The notes beneath the pieces are model-generated. The model did no database searches, had not been told where the DNA came from, and saw only the letters and a program-made list of their open reading frames with translations. Below, piece after piece: positions 46,350-59,212 of a DNA stretch of 64,000 nt. Both the position numbers and the translations under genes were made by a program. The stretch spans positions 3,100,001 through 3,164,000 of the forward strand of contig NC_060252.1 in the NCBI RefSeq assembly GCF_921293095.1, in the 5' to 3' direction. This DNA comes from Ischnura elegans. Its lineage: Eukaryota; Arthropoda; Insecta; Odonata; Coenagrionidae. Every line of letters begins with the position of its first letter. The first letter of the stretch is position 1.

Positions 46350-47290
46350 TTAAACCCCCTGAAACCCCCTACAAAATTAAAATTTTCATATAAGTAGCCT
46401 TTTCGGGTACTTTTCGCCACAATTTTGCCGCTTTTCCAACCCTTACCACTCATCGCTACGGAATTGATATGGGCGATTGATGACCATTGGCAGTACAAAC
46501 CTATAAACCCCCAGTAAACCCTCCTACACCCCAAAAAAAATAAAATTTTGCACATAAGTCTACTTTTTGGGTACATTTCGTGACTACTCCACCGCTGGTT
46601 CTTACCCCAACGACTCATCCCTACGTAATTTCTGTGAACGGATGGTGACCGCAGGGAGTACACACATAAACCCCCGGTATCCCCGTGAAATCCCCCCAAA
46701 TGTTAAATGTGCCATTAAGTCTCCTATTTGGGAACTTCTCGCAAACATTACGCCGCACTACCCGTCCCCTCTGAGCTCTAGATCCGGAATATTTGGTGAG
46801 GGCGAGCCACCGTAAACCATACGGGAAAAAATATCAGAAAACCCCCGATCACCTCTTGGAACCTCGCCGAAAAAAAAATTTTTAATGTCGCCTTTCCGAG
46901 TACTTTGTTACAATTTAGCCGGTGCCCCTTCTACTTATTAAAACCCCCGATAACCCCGTGAAACATCCCTAAACAATTCTCTAATAAGTAGCCTCTCCGG
47001 GTAAAGGAATCGTCAGAACTCCGCCACTGTTGCGGACCCCTAGGACTTATCGGCACGGAATTTATAAGGACGATTTGTTTCGTTCAACACAAGTATAAAG
47101 CCCCCGGTATTCCGTTGGAACCCCCCGCAAAAAAAATGAAAAACTTGACATTAAGTGTTCTTTTATGGGTACTTGTCGCCACTATTACGCCGCATTACAC
47201 TACCCTTTACAATCATCACTACATGATCACTGTGGACGATCAGTGACCGCATGTATAACACATTAATACCCCCCAATCCCCCTGGGCACC
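46350..47290 (+). repeat. Seven degenerate C-rich tandem units
   Basis: Blocks AACCCCCxGTAACCCC, followed by a run of A and ATTAAGTxxCCTTTTCGGGTA, start near 46353, 46505, 46670, 46837, 46942, 47099 and 47267. Spacing is mostly 150-168 bp, with one 105-bp unit. Divergence is high. The overlapping frames have no coding meaning. Confidence 0.7.
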
Positions 47291-47825
47291 CCTCTCGGTG
47301 GAGAAGACCATGTATTACGACTAAGCGGAGCAGCCGCGGGGGGCTCCTCATTCCCAAGGCGGCGAAGCCGCCCCACAACGAGCTTAAGTAACCCTCGGGC
47401 GGCGAAGCCGCCCCGACGTTCAAGCGGCGCAGTCGCTGTGGGCTCCCTCCACCCCTGGGCGGCAAAGCCGCCCCTTAAACGAATAACGGTGAAACAGTTC
47501 CGAAATGCCCTTGCCCTCTGGGCGGCTATGCCGACCCCAGCCGAGGAACGGCGAAGACGTTCTGAGAATTAAGCGGGGTAGCCCCGGCGGGGCACACTTA
47601 ACCCCTGGGTGGCGAAGCCGCCTCTCAACGAGGAACGGCGAAGCCGTTCCGAGGAATGGGTGGGCCGCTTCCCTACCCCCTGGCCGGCGAAGCCGGCCCC
47701 TAGCTTTTTCTGGTGAGATTATTCAAACTAAAATTCTTCAAACGACCACAAATGTAAACGGCGAAGCCGGAACCGGGGTTTTTAAGGGGCGGAGCCCCTT
47801 AACGAGCGCGCGGAGCGTGCGAGTA
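47291..47825. repeat. Array of GC-rich hairpins
   Basis: About a dozen short perfect or near-perfect palindromes, for example GGGCGGCGAAGCCGCCCC, GGCCGGCGAAGCCGGCCC, AACGGCGAAGCCGTTCC, AGGGGCGGAGCCCCTT and CTCGTTGAG-like spacers. They follow each other every 20-45 bp. Composition is strikingly unlike the AT-rich surroundings. The style resembles hairpin clusters of organelle or bacterial genomes rather than arthropod repeats. Origin and role unknown. Confidence 0.9.
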
Positions 47826-48077
47826 TGATGATATAAACATGACGGCAACGAGGAAGCAACGAAGGGGCAAAAGTCTCATATAAAGTCACCAAAAATACGG
47901 CAACAGTTTCTTTTCGATGACGTCACAGACACCAGTGACACCTACCGGCACATGCAAGAACTAACTGACCAGCAACGCGACGGTAGCGCCACCTGGCGGA
48001 TTTATTTGATACTACGTTCTTCTGCTACACCACGGCGGGCTCTTCCATTGCATTCAAATAATAATTACTAGATCTGG

Positions 48078-51000
48078 ATTTATTACAAAAATGAATAATG
48101 GACAGAATTTAGATAATAACATATCATATTTATTGCATCACTAGAGAAGTTAATTCACACACACATTACAAACAGGACACAAAAATTTGATACCATAAAA
48201 GCTCCATAACAGCATGAAAAGGTACAATGCAAAAACATCCTAAGTAAACATAAGTTAATATATCCCATGTAGCAGAAGGATGAAAAATATCAGTTACGTT
48301 TCCAAATGCACACTTATCTTAATAAAATACTTCATAGGAATTGTTGACAAAAAGATCAACCATGCTTTGTTTGAACTACACAGTAAAACAGGAATGTATA
48401 CGACTACCCAAAAACAATTTTGAAATAATTAGTAGATAATGAATTGAGGTACCACCTATCATTTAAGTAGTTCATGAAAAATAGTTTCAAGCATGGGATT
48501 CACATGATCAGAGTTACATAACAGCAGGAGTAGGTGCAAGGCCAAAAAATCCAAATTATAATTCAGTTAATACATCCCATGGTGCTGATGGATGAAAAAT
48601 AATGGATACGTTTCAAAATGCTTACTATTTTTAACATAAACCTTCATACGAATAGTTGACAAAAAGATCAGCCATGATATGGTAGAACTACACAGTAAAA
48701 CAGGAATGTATATGACTACCCAAAAAAAATCCGTCTCATGCATTACTCCAATATCAAAATAAAGAATCAACAAATATTAGTTTTACATCATTAATTGTAC
48801 AGTAGGGGTTGAGGTCTTAACAGAAACTTGCATTCAACTTCGTTGAGTCTTGACTTAATTTATTTTCAAATTTTCTATTGCAGCAGGTTCTGACGGGCAA
48901 GGGAATATTTTAAAAGTTGTATCTGACATAATATATTGAATTCTTATTCCGAACACAGAGGCATGAAATGCAATAGCAACACTGGTGTGCACATTTTAAT
49001 GTGGCCTCTCCTTTTAGTGATCAACTTCCTAATTGCCATGGAACACAGCGATTTTATACTAGGACATTCACATTCATGCTTGTGGTGACAGTGAACATCA
49101 GCACATGGTAATTAGGTAATGTTATTCTTAAAGAAGTCTTCATCTAATTTACACATTCACTTGTTCACTGCCATAGCTAGCGTGATTATGAATGCCATAA
49201 TATGAACTTGCTAAGTTATCTGACAATAAGGAAGCAGATCACTGCAACAAGCGCACCCTAGCATTGCTACAGCATTTTATGCCTCCATATATGGAATAAG
49301 ATTAACCTTTGCCACTTCACCAATGGAGCTGTTTAAGGGTAGGGAATTCTGTAGTATTTAAGTTAGGTTCAACGGAAAAAAACGAACTAAAATTAATTTA
49401 TTTCAACTATATGAAAGGCTATTAAACCAAACTTGGACCTATTCCTACCAGCATTTGGCATTCTGAAAATCATTAAAAAATATGGCATTTAAGAAGGCAA
49501 AGAAACATTCCTACTCTCCCCTTGTGAGACAAAGATCCAGGAGTATTAATGGCATATCTGGCTGTGCCTGTCATAACAGTGACCATATGCTGACCTCACC
49601 TTATCCCACAATCATGTTATGAGATAACAAGCCAAACTGCCCTTCCACACTAGCAGGTTCTGAGATAGGCAAATTGGAAGAATAATGCTTCTTCGAGATC
49701 CCCTTCCAGCTGCCTTTCAGAACACTTTCTCGTTTCTTATTCCCTTTCTTTGTTCTGTATTTTGAGGCCTGGAATCATTCCCTGATGCTTGTTTTCATGC
49801 TGATTGTATCAAATCAGGCTCATTTTTGGCTTTTACATTCTCTGCAAAGTAATTATAATTGGATTAGATGTTACTCTGACACACTTAAAAGCATTTCTAT
49901 TTACTTAAGCTTTTTTCATTCAACTCTATCCCAAGATATGGGAAGAGTAAATCAAAAGCACCAATGATTACAAAATACTCACCAAATATGACATTTATAA
50001 TGGAGCTAAAATGCACTTCAAAGGCAATCATATTTTCTCAGTGGCCCTTCAAAGAGAGAAACAGCCAACTCATTCCATATTAGGGTAGAACACATGTCGT
50101 TGACAGTTTTTTAAAGTCCAGTCCCCCTTTGATAGTTCTGACTACACTTAAATATGATGTTCGAAGATCTTTCCTTCATGAAACAAATCTGAAAAATGAG
50201 ATGACCAGACAATTAACTATCTATGGTAATTCCTTAGTACCATTGAACATATTGGTATAAAATGTTTAAATTTCTCAGTACATCCCAGTGTAATTAACTT
50301 TGTTATCATAAAATTAAATATCAACAAGGAGGTAATGATGGCACCATAACTTAAGTTTCATGACTCAAAGTGATAATCTATAAACAGTACCATGAGCATA
50401 TCAATACTAAGGTGGCTATGAAGTCAAACAGTTGACAATTTAAGTGAAATACCAACCAAATACTCTTCTTTCAGGCTCTTTCCCAGCAAACAATAACAGT
50501 TAAAATTCTCAGGAGTTGCAACGGGTAAGGTCTTCCATTTTCCTTCAAAGGTTTCGGCAAGCAACTCACTCATTGTCTTCAGGGATTCAGAAATCACACG
50601 ATTTGGGAATCCAACCTTGGATTCCTGAATCCCCAAAGACGATGGGTGAGTTGCTTGTGGAAACGTTGGGAGATATGGAGAGCCTTACTTGGTGCAAATC
50701 CCAAGAAATCTTCATCCCTACCCCTGAACTCATTGGGTGCACCAGGTTCTAACAATTGGACTTCACTGATTCTTCAGAAACACACTGCAATTCTATAGAG
50801 AAGTTTCAGGCTCCTTTACTCCAACATTGTTTGATGAATCTTTAAGTGCAACCTTCCCTTCTTAGGAGGCACTCATGCAACAGAAAACAGAATAGATAAG
50901 CTTTACACTTATATGTGCACATGCTAAAGCACTCAAAAGAGCAAATTATTAAGTGCAAATATTTACCTGGTGATGGTGGTTTCAGTATCCTATCATCATC

Positions 51001-52200
51001 AGTCTCCATTGATGAAGAATTACTTATATTTGGATACTTTCAATTCTTTTTTGTCCTTTTCCTTTCCCAGTCTTTTTAAATTTCAGCAACAAAAAAATGC
51101 CTCCACATCTGAATCTTCACAAGTAGCCATCTCTGTTCAATAGCAATGGCTGCCACAACAGTCTCTGGAAGATACTACAATGTCACCATTTGCCACACAT
51201 GTCAAAGCATGCACTCAATGTCAAAATTAACTAAAATAAAAAAAATTAATACTTGGATTAGCAAACTAGTAACATGTACATCCAAGTCAGTGCTCTCACA
51301 CATACCATGAAACAACTCCTATGAATACATTTAAACAGCACCCTGCTCTTGCAAGTCGAAAATGTTAATCCTCATTTTTAACTAAACATATATTCACAAA
51401 TATTGTCCCTAACTCACCAAATGGTGCATGCAGAACTTCACGCCCAAGATATCCCATTCCTCACGGAGTTGAGAGCCATTTTATGACCTGTGACACTGAG
51501 GACCAGTTATAGCTCTCATTGGGGTAATATTCAATAACCTTATCTGCCTCCAATTTCACCCATGACTACGTAACAGCCTGCACTGTGAGGCCAGTACATT
51601 TTTCATGCGGAAGAAAAGCCAAGGCATCCTGAAAAAAGTGGGAAAAAAACATGACTATGAGGAGTCACTCTTCAGTTACTAAAAAACATGGGATCATAAA
51701 ATTCAATTGAAAGTAAAGTTAATTATTGTAAATGATGGCTAGTTAAGAATGATGCATTAAATGATTGTATACTCCAGTAACTGAGGAAAAATCTCACAGC
51801 AATTCTGCTAAATTTTGCTCCTATACTCGAAATTTCAAGGGTGTTTGACAGGGGGTGAGTTCTCGCCAACATGCAGTAAATACTGCTCTCCACGGAAAGA
51901 AAAACTGAAGTGTGCCATTGTGAACCAACAAACGCGCAGTAAGAGCACTCACCAGACATCCATCAATCCATACAACAGAACTAATGCAATGGTAATGAAA
52001 ACTTAAGTGTACTATTAACGAATTTCACAATGAACGACAGTAAACTGTGTCTCGACTTACCTTTCATAGACCTAGAGTCATGGTGGAATACGGTGGTTGA
52101 ACCCTCGAAGAGGCTTCTAACTTGCACTGCCCTTCCCAAAGTCAAAAGAAACTTGTTATAACCACCGAACACTGTTTCTCACTATCATCACGATTAAACA
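48078..52200 (-). pseudogene. Remnants of a multi-exon gene inside U
   Basis: Exon-like pieces on the minus strand, in order. (1) About 52180-52061, FGGYNKFLLTLGRAVQVRSL, ends AAAG|GTAAGT. (2) 51628-51418 follows TTTTTTCAG, reads ALAFLPHEKCTGL, a stop, then SWVKLEADKVIEYYPNESYN, and ends TTG|GTGAGT. (3) About 51140-50967 contains TCEDSDVEAFF and KRLGKEKDKKELK and ends CCAG|GTAAAT. (4) About 50636-50455 contains KTMSELLAETFEGKWKTL. Several stops and frameshifts. The E-SDVE then Lys-rich layout recalls the middle part of DUF4806-type proteins such as the one in W, but the link is uncertain. AATAAA-type signals near 48080 may mark its 3' end. Confidence 0.4.
48175..48780 (-). repeat. Tandem duplication of ~325 bp
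   Basis: 48175-48415 and 48500-48725 are similar, both with ATCCCATG.., GTTGACAAAAAGATCA and TACACAGTAAAACAGGAATG. It lies in the putative 3' region of the gene remnant. From 48780 to 50420 only AT-rich filler is seen. Confidence 0.7.
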
Positions 52201-52658
52201 GGAGTTGAAATCACTCGCGAAAACTTACGTTAGCGAAAATTACAAACGAAAATTCACGTCAGTGAAAATTACGAATATAATAAGGCTAAAGTACGACGGG
52301 TGGATATGGTGATCGGATATGAAGATGAAATTAAATGAAAAGTGAAAATGGAGAAGCTGAAACCACGTTAAGTTTGATGGATGAAGTTAATGAACAATTT
52401 ATGTGAAAATGAAAGTTATTGATAAAAGCTATTTAAAGGTTTAGTGAACCATAACCGTCCTTCGACTACTCAAAAAGAAGAAAAGCATCACGACGAACTC
52501 AAAGCACGAATTAACAACATCAACAAATTTAATAATTGTAAGATGCCATGATGCAAGGTCGGTAAAAGGCAGGTCGTGTCACGCTCCCATAGTGCATTTC
52601 GGTTTGATCATCTTGGTTCCCACCTGTCTGTTGTTTACATGGTGTTTGCATAGGGCAT

Positions 52659-53682
52659 ATGAATTAATTTCAAAAAATTGTGTGCTGCAGTGCTCCGATT
52701 TGCTCCAATTCCACGAAAAACGGAGTAAGAATATTTCTTTTTCCTTCTGATCGTAAAAGAAAGGCTCCTTGGTCGATAGATTGCAGAAGAAACAAATGGA
52801 AATCTACAATAACATCGCACATTGTGAGGTAAGGAAGTGACAATATTATAAGTATTTTTTGCCTGTATTTGTACTTTGTAAATATTTATATATTCAACGT
52901 AAGTCTTAATAATTCTAGCAATAGTCTATGTCAATGAGGGAACGTCACATAGTAGAAATATAGGCTTCTCAAAAGTTGTTGACGACGCTGTTGTCACCAG
53001 CATATTTTGATACGGATTCATCACGTTTTGCCTTGAAATTATGTTAAGTAATGCAAAAGTGCCAAACTTTTCAATGTTATTTATTACTTCGGGTCATGTT
53101 TCATACGGAATAATACGGAAATAGTGCATTTTCATTGTAAATTAGTAGAATAATCGGATCGTATGTAGGCTCGCTTGCGCCAGTGTACATTTCTTCAATT
53201 CAGTTTTATACGTGCAATGGATAATGCCTTCTCTGTTCAGAAATTCCTCAATTTTTACGAATATTATTATTTAGGTTTGTTTCACTGCGGAGAAGTTAAG
53301 AGTGTCGTCAACAGGATGGTCGCAAACTACATAAACAAACTGCCGTTCCAACAGCGATTTCTGGAAAAAAGGTATGTATTCTGAAGATAAGTTCTACAAA
53401 GTTTGAATAAGTTTACATAGTTTTAATATTACAAATTGGCGACAGTCGAATCTAGTCTTTTCTAATAATTTCAGTTTTTTATGCACTTTTGGAAGTCGTA
53501 ATAAGATGTCCTGTTAAACTCGTGCATTCGTTATACGTTATGCATAGAAATTCTTGCATCCAAACAACTCGGATATCAACCCGTGTGCTGGAGGAGAGTT
53601 GGTGGAAGAACCAGACGTTCCCGACTGTCAACAGGACGAGATGTTGGTGATTAATTAGGAAATCCGGATGCTGAAAGCAAAA
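52659..53682 (+). pseudogene. P-transposase-like N-terminal exons
   Basis: Exon 1 (to 52828) reads CCSAPICSNSTKNGVRIFLF, then PSDRKRKAPWSIDCRRNKW, with the THAP C-x4-C, FP.D..R+..W and +R..W features. It ends at the donor GAG|GTAAGG. The only upstream in-frame ATG (52659) is followed by a stop at the third codon. Exon 2 (53275-53371) follows TATTTAG and can read CEVCFTAEKL (finger end, with Cys in place of the expected His) in a frame that needs a one-base change from exon 1. Exon 3 (about 53475-53682) has EEPDVPDCQQDEMLVI then a stop and EIRMLKAK, a possible start of the leucine zipper found after THAP in P transposases. It is dead by stops, frame breaks and lack of the GTP-binding and catalytic domains. 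Confidence 0.65.
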
Positions 53683-53689
53683 GTAAGTG

Positions 53690-54570
53690 TATAATGATAT
53701 TATGGAAAAGTTTTTACAAATTATGATTGTGATGTTCAATGCAACCATGTACGAGAAAGTTATATGCTTTACTCGAGTTTTAATTCTGCTAGTGTGTAGT
53801 AAATTTATGAGTTATGTAGTAGAATATTGAATTATCACTTGTTACGTTATTTGTTTGGCTTTCAGTTAACTTTTTTGTATCAGTGCTGTTGAAGTGATAT
53901 TTTCATGATACTGGATATTATGCACACCGAATTGCAGTAACCTATAACTTCATACATGGACTCCTTCGCAAATAATTTATATAAAGCCTATGTACCGTTT
54001 ATAAAGTTGTCTGGTAGTTTTTGAGAATGTCGCAAAGTATATCTTCATTTAAAGGAAGGGTCTATTGACAGGAATTTAATTAAAGTGTGGGCTATAGGGA
54101 TATCAATATATGGTAGTTCAATTATTTGACAGTTATTTGAGTGCAGTCATCGTGTGTTGAATTCATGGGAATAAGGACACGTGGTATTATGTGAGGTTAA
54201 GTTATTGAGAGTGTAACAGTAGTGTGGGAAAAATAGACCTTAAATCTATGCTATCATTCATTTACTGTGTAAATGGTGCAACAACATCAGCCCATTTTAT
54301 TGTGGATTAGTGCAAAAGTTGAACATTATATGGCCAAATTCATGCAAAAAGTAATAAATATTCAACATTGTAATAGATACTAATCATTATATGTGTTAAT
54401 AGATTACCCACTGTAGGATGTGAATCAATACGGTGAAGCCTAATGAAAATGACCACATACAATTTATAATCTGATATTATTGTGATGAGCATTGCTTTTC
54501 GCAGGCATTACCTGTCCTTCCTATGCAAATTATTTCCAAGGTTGTTCCTATTATTTCTGCCATTTTTTCA
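53690..54570. other. V interior without recognisable coding
   Basis: AT-rich sequence where the remaining P transposase exons would be expected. No catalytic motif is visible on either strand. Confidence 0.4.
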
Positions 54571-54571
54571 G

Positions 54572-57500
54572 GTTGAACTATGATGAGCTAGTCAGGTGAA
54601 GCAGCAACAAAATAAAAATGTACTCATGAAAGCATTTGAACTGTGGAATGACTGCTGGATAAATTAAGGAAGCAAGTGACAGTCTTATGAGGAATACTGC
54701 CTAAGTCTTGGAAGCTGTTTCATAAGTACACAGGTGTAAGTAGATGTTTCTTTCCATTGTCCTCCCTTGCAATCGCAAAATATTGTTATAAATTTATAAC
54801 ATATTACCAAGGTTGTTTTTATCATTATTGTCATCCTTCTAGGTTGAACTATGGTTTATGGTCAGTTGAAGCGTGTACATATTACTCATGAGAGCTGGTA
54901 AAATCATTGGAATTGTAGAATTTTGCTGGATAATTTAAGGACAATGTGACAGTTTCCTGGGGGAACATTATTGAAAGAAGTCATAGATGCTGTTCCACAA
55001 CCATAAAGGTGTAAGTAGATGTATTTTTTCATCCAGTCCTTCCCTTGCTACATATTTCCATGGTTGTTCTTTTAATTCTAATAATTCTTCTAGGTTGATA
55101 TATGATCCATGGTCAGGTGAAGTGTGAACATGTTACTTATGAGAGCTGGTAAAATCATTTGAATTGTAGAATGTAGATAGAGAAATTAAGGAAGCAAGTG
55201 AGAGTCTTATGGGGAACATTGTCGGAAAAGTTTATGAAGCTGTCTCATAACCACACATATGTAAGTAGGTGCATTTTTTCATCTTGTGTTCCGTTGCAAC
55301 ATATTCCCAATGGTGTTCATATCATTATTATCATTCTTCTAGGTTGAATTATGATCTATGGTCAGTTGAGGCATTAACACGGTATTCATGAGTGATGGTG
55401 AAATCAGTTGAATTATGGAATGATGGCTGGAGAATTTAAGGAAGAAGTTGGTTGCCTCATGAGGATTATTTATTTTAAAAATGGTTAGTCATGTAAGAGA
55501 ATTAGAACTTGTTTCAATAATGTTAATGTGCACATTTTTCCCACCCTTTTATAGGCTACAAAATATTTTTGTAGGAATAGTTTGGGAACTGGGTAGTATT
55601 TAGTAATGGCATGAACTAGCTTGTGTTATTTGAGAATATGATACCTTATATATTGCTATGAACAGCCTTTCATATAGCTGGCAAATGCTGAATGACATGT
55701 TAACTTTATTCTCATGTTTGGTTAATATGTGAGATTTTACAACCTGTGAAAGTTATGTAGCATGTATTGTTTCAAATAGTCTTTGTAATTCTATTTCAAG
55801 TGTACAAGGATTTTAGTTGGATCTTACATCAGGGAGAATATCAGTTTATTTTAAGAAGTTGATGACTTTAAGTATGGAATTGCTGGCATTTGGTATACTT
55901 TTTATAATGGTTTTTATATGTTGTGTTTTCTAGCAGCCTGGTGCAATGGTTATTGATGAACTAGGTACTTGAAGAACAGTTATTCTTATTCCAGGATGAT
56001 AATATACATATTATAGCTATCCCTCTTAATGATCAGTGCACACTCATATGACTTTTGTGAGTATAGATACAGTTTTGTGATTAACTTAACCGTGGAGATT
56101 GTAGTGAATTATAATATAAGAATGTGATTATGATGAGCCTGGATGATTTATTTCTCTCTCCATCAATGCAACATTATTAGTATAGTTTGACTGCATATTG
56201 AGATGCACCATATCTTTCCTTTCGGGGTAATCTCCTGCATTTAGCTCGGTATTAATCATTTCGTTTCATTTAATACCCATTATGTCTGTACCCCACCCTG
56301 TATCTATAGTGCATTTCAACCCATAATATATCCATTAAAATTAACACATGAGCGCGGTATTCTACTGGATTTGTAAAACTACTTCCTACAATTTAACAGG
56401 CTTTATGCTTCAGTTATTTACATCCATGATTGTCTTGTCATTGTTAATTGTCTGAGTCTAATTGCTCAATTTGGAATGCATTTGCTCCGTGCAGCATTTG
56501 CTGACTTAAAATCAGTGATTGAGTTTGGAATCCATCCTATTCTAATTAATGTTCTGATGTATACTCATTTATTGCAGTTATTTGTAAAATCTTTAATGTA
56601 CCTAAAGGCTCACCTGAGTGCACACTGACATCACTGTGTCAGATTATTTGCCGTGATTCTTGGAATATTTGCATGCGGATTATTCTAGTATTACATTCAT
56701 TATTGGGATTGGCAATATTTACAATTTCTAACTAATTAACATAGGCCTCAACTTTAGACAATTAATAAGCATTCAATGAGAGTTTATTATTATCATATGG
56801 ACATGTTATCACTTTCCTAGGTTCCTTTGTCATCTATGGTTTGGTGAGTTGTGAACATGTTAGCCATGAGAGTTGTTAAATGATTTGAAGAATGGAATAA
56901 CATCTGTGTTAACTATGGGAGCAAGTGAGTCTCATTCGGAACATTGTGGAAACAGTCTATGAAGATGAATGATTGGCAAGCATGAGTAAGTAGGTGCATT
57001 TTTCATTTGTCTTGCCTTTTCGAAATGTATCCAAGGATGTCCTTATAATTATTTTCTTTCTTCTAGGTTGATCTGTCTTCAATGGTGGAGCAAATGAGAT
57101 ACCCATCAGGGACATTGCTTTAGGAAAATCTTAGTATTTTTGACCAGTGGGGATGGTGAAGTCCGATTATCTTTGGTAACGTTGGTGAAGTAAGTTTGAT
57201 AAGCTGTCTCTAATCTGTCTCTTAAGTTAGATAAAATCAGGGCAAAGCTGTTATAATTTTTTTTTTCTTCCAGGCGGACGTAGCTGTGTTATATGGTCAA
57301 TAAGAGGGGGAAATGTTACTGATAGGACCTTTCAAAATGATGTGAATTGCGGATTGATATCTGGAGAATTTAAGGAAGCAAGTGAGAGTGTCACGGGAAA
57401 CACTTTTGAAAAAAGTTTGAGGAGATGTCTCAGGAGAACACATGTGTGAGTAAATGATTCTTTCATAGCCCTTTCTATAGTATGTATTTCCAAGGTTATT

Positions 57501-58990
57501 CTAATCCTTATTTTTTTCTTCCAGGCGGAAGTAGCTGTGTTATATGGTCAATAAGAGGGGGAAATGTTACTGATTTATTAATTATTTGCCCAGTTTTCCC
57601 CTTTTGGGTAATTTCTTTTTAAATTTTGGGTTGCAGAGAACAACAGGGAACTTCTTCATTATTGGCATTAATGGGCTTGAGTTACTTGAGAACATGATAG
57701 AATACTTGTTGCTATGATCAGGATTTCATGTATCAGGCTAATGTAATGTTAAATGACATTTTGACTTTATTCTTAAATTTGATTAATATCTGAGACAAAA
57801 CTTCTTTCTGAAAATAGGAAATGTCTTTTTCATGTGGGAGTGTTAGAACTTATTTCAATAATGATTATGTGCTTAGTTTTCCCATCCTTTTTTGAGCTAA
57901 ATATTTTTATTCTTTCTAGGTTGAGTTTGGGAACTGGAAAATACATTCTAATGGCATGAACTGGTATATGCTATTGGAGTATATGAGGCCTTATGCATTG
58001 CTGTGAACTTGTCATTTTGCAGGCATATGGTAATGGTGAATGGCATTTCAACTTTATTTTACATATTTGGATAATGTGTGAGACTACTGCAATCTGCAAT
58101 CCTTGGAAATTATGTAATATGTACTGTTTCCGATAGTCTTTTTAATTGTATTTCAGGTTTGCAAGGATTTTATTAGGATCTTACATCAGGAGGAATATCA
58201 GTATATTTAGAAGTTGATGATTTTAAGTATGGAATTGATGTTTAGTACAATCCATTTATTTGAAGATATTATTCTATTAACTACAAACACAATTACATAG
58301 TTCTGATTTTTTCGGGATCATGGTATAAGTGTTGTTGGGTATTCTATACACTGACCTATAATGATAACTTGGATGAACAGAACTTTTTCCTTTTGAATGT
58401 TGACTTCCCATGAACATACTTGTGCATCTCAAAATGAATGGTTTGTTCAATTAATTACATTGTTAACTCTTCGGTTTACTTTGTCTCATGGTATTTATAT
58501 GTTATGTTTTCTATAGCAGCCTGGTGCAGTGGATAATCATGAACTATTTGAAAAACTGTTCTTCTTAATCCGGGACAGGATACTATGCATTAAGTGGCAG
58601 GCTGGATTTGTAATCCTGAGGGTGATACCTGTTGCGTGGACCTTACTGCTACATTTGCCAGCATTAGCAAAATCATCATTCCTTAAAGTCTAGACATTAT
58701 GGCAGTGCACCTTTAAATGGATGTTTTAAAAGCCTTAAATTATGTGCATCTGTTTTGAAATTAGTTTGATCAAATTGTACTACTATTTCAACAAAATTAT
58801 ATTTTATTTATTCTGGAAAAATATTCTATTGCCCATGACTTTCCGTTTTAATGATCAAACATTACTTTATATGACTGTAATTGTAAATAGTTATGTGATT
58901 TACTGAACTGTGGAGATTGTAGTGAATTTTATTATAATATAAGGATGTGATTACGATGTGCCAGCTTTTTTTATTTCTATCCAGCAATTC
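54572..58990 (+). repeat. Tandem pseudo-exon units within a ~2.3-kb duplication
   Basis: Eight units start right after acceptor-like TTCTTCTAG or TTCCAG at 54572, 54843, 55094, 55343, 56821, 57067, 57274 and 57534. Most continue GTTGAAYTATGATCYATGGT, run about 120-170 bp and end in GTAAGTAG-like donors (for example 55011, 55261, 56996). Units 7 and 8 share a 50-bp near-identical start. The blocks 54572-56820 and 56821-58990 are themselves old duplicates (compare 55770-55890 with 58130-58250). Frames are full of stops, so these are not protein exons; they preserve splice signals. Confidence 0.75.
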
Positions 58991-59212
58991 ATCTCAATAA
59001 GTATTTTAATTGTTAATGGTCTGGGTGTAATTTGGAATGCATTTGCTCTGTGCTGAATTAAATGCAGTTGCAGTCGTATTATTTGTCATGATTCTTAGAA
59101 AATTGGCAAGCAGATGGTTCTAGTATTACATACATGATTTGGAGTAGCAATGTTAACAAATTCACAACCCTCTTAGATCAGTCATGCTATCGCTTGGTTT
59201 GGGCATTTTTCG

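Noticed and set aside
47163..47828. Gly/Arg/Pro-rich frames in the GC-rich array
   Set aside because: Both strands are open, and the residues simply mirror the hairpin units.
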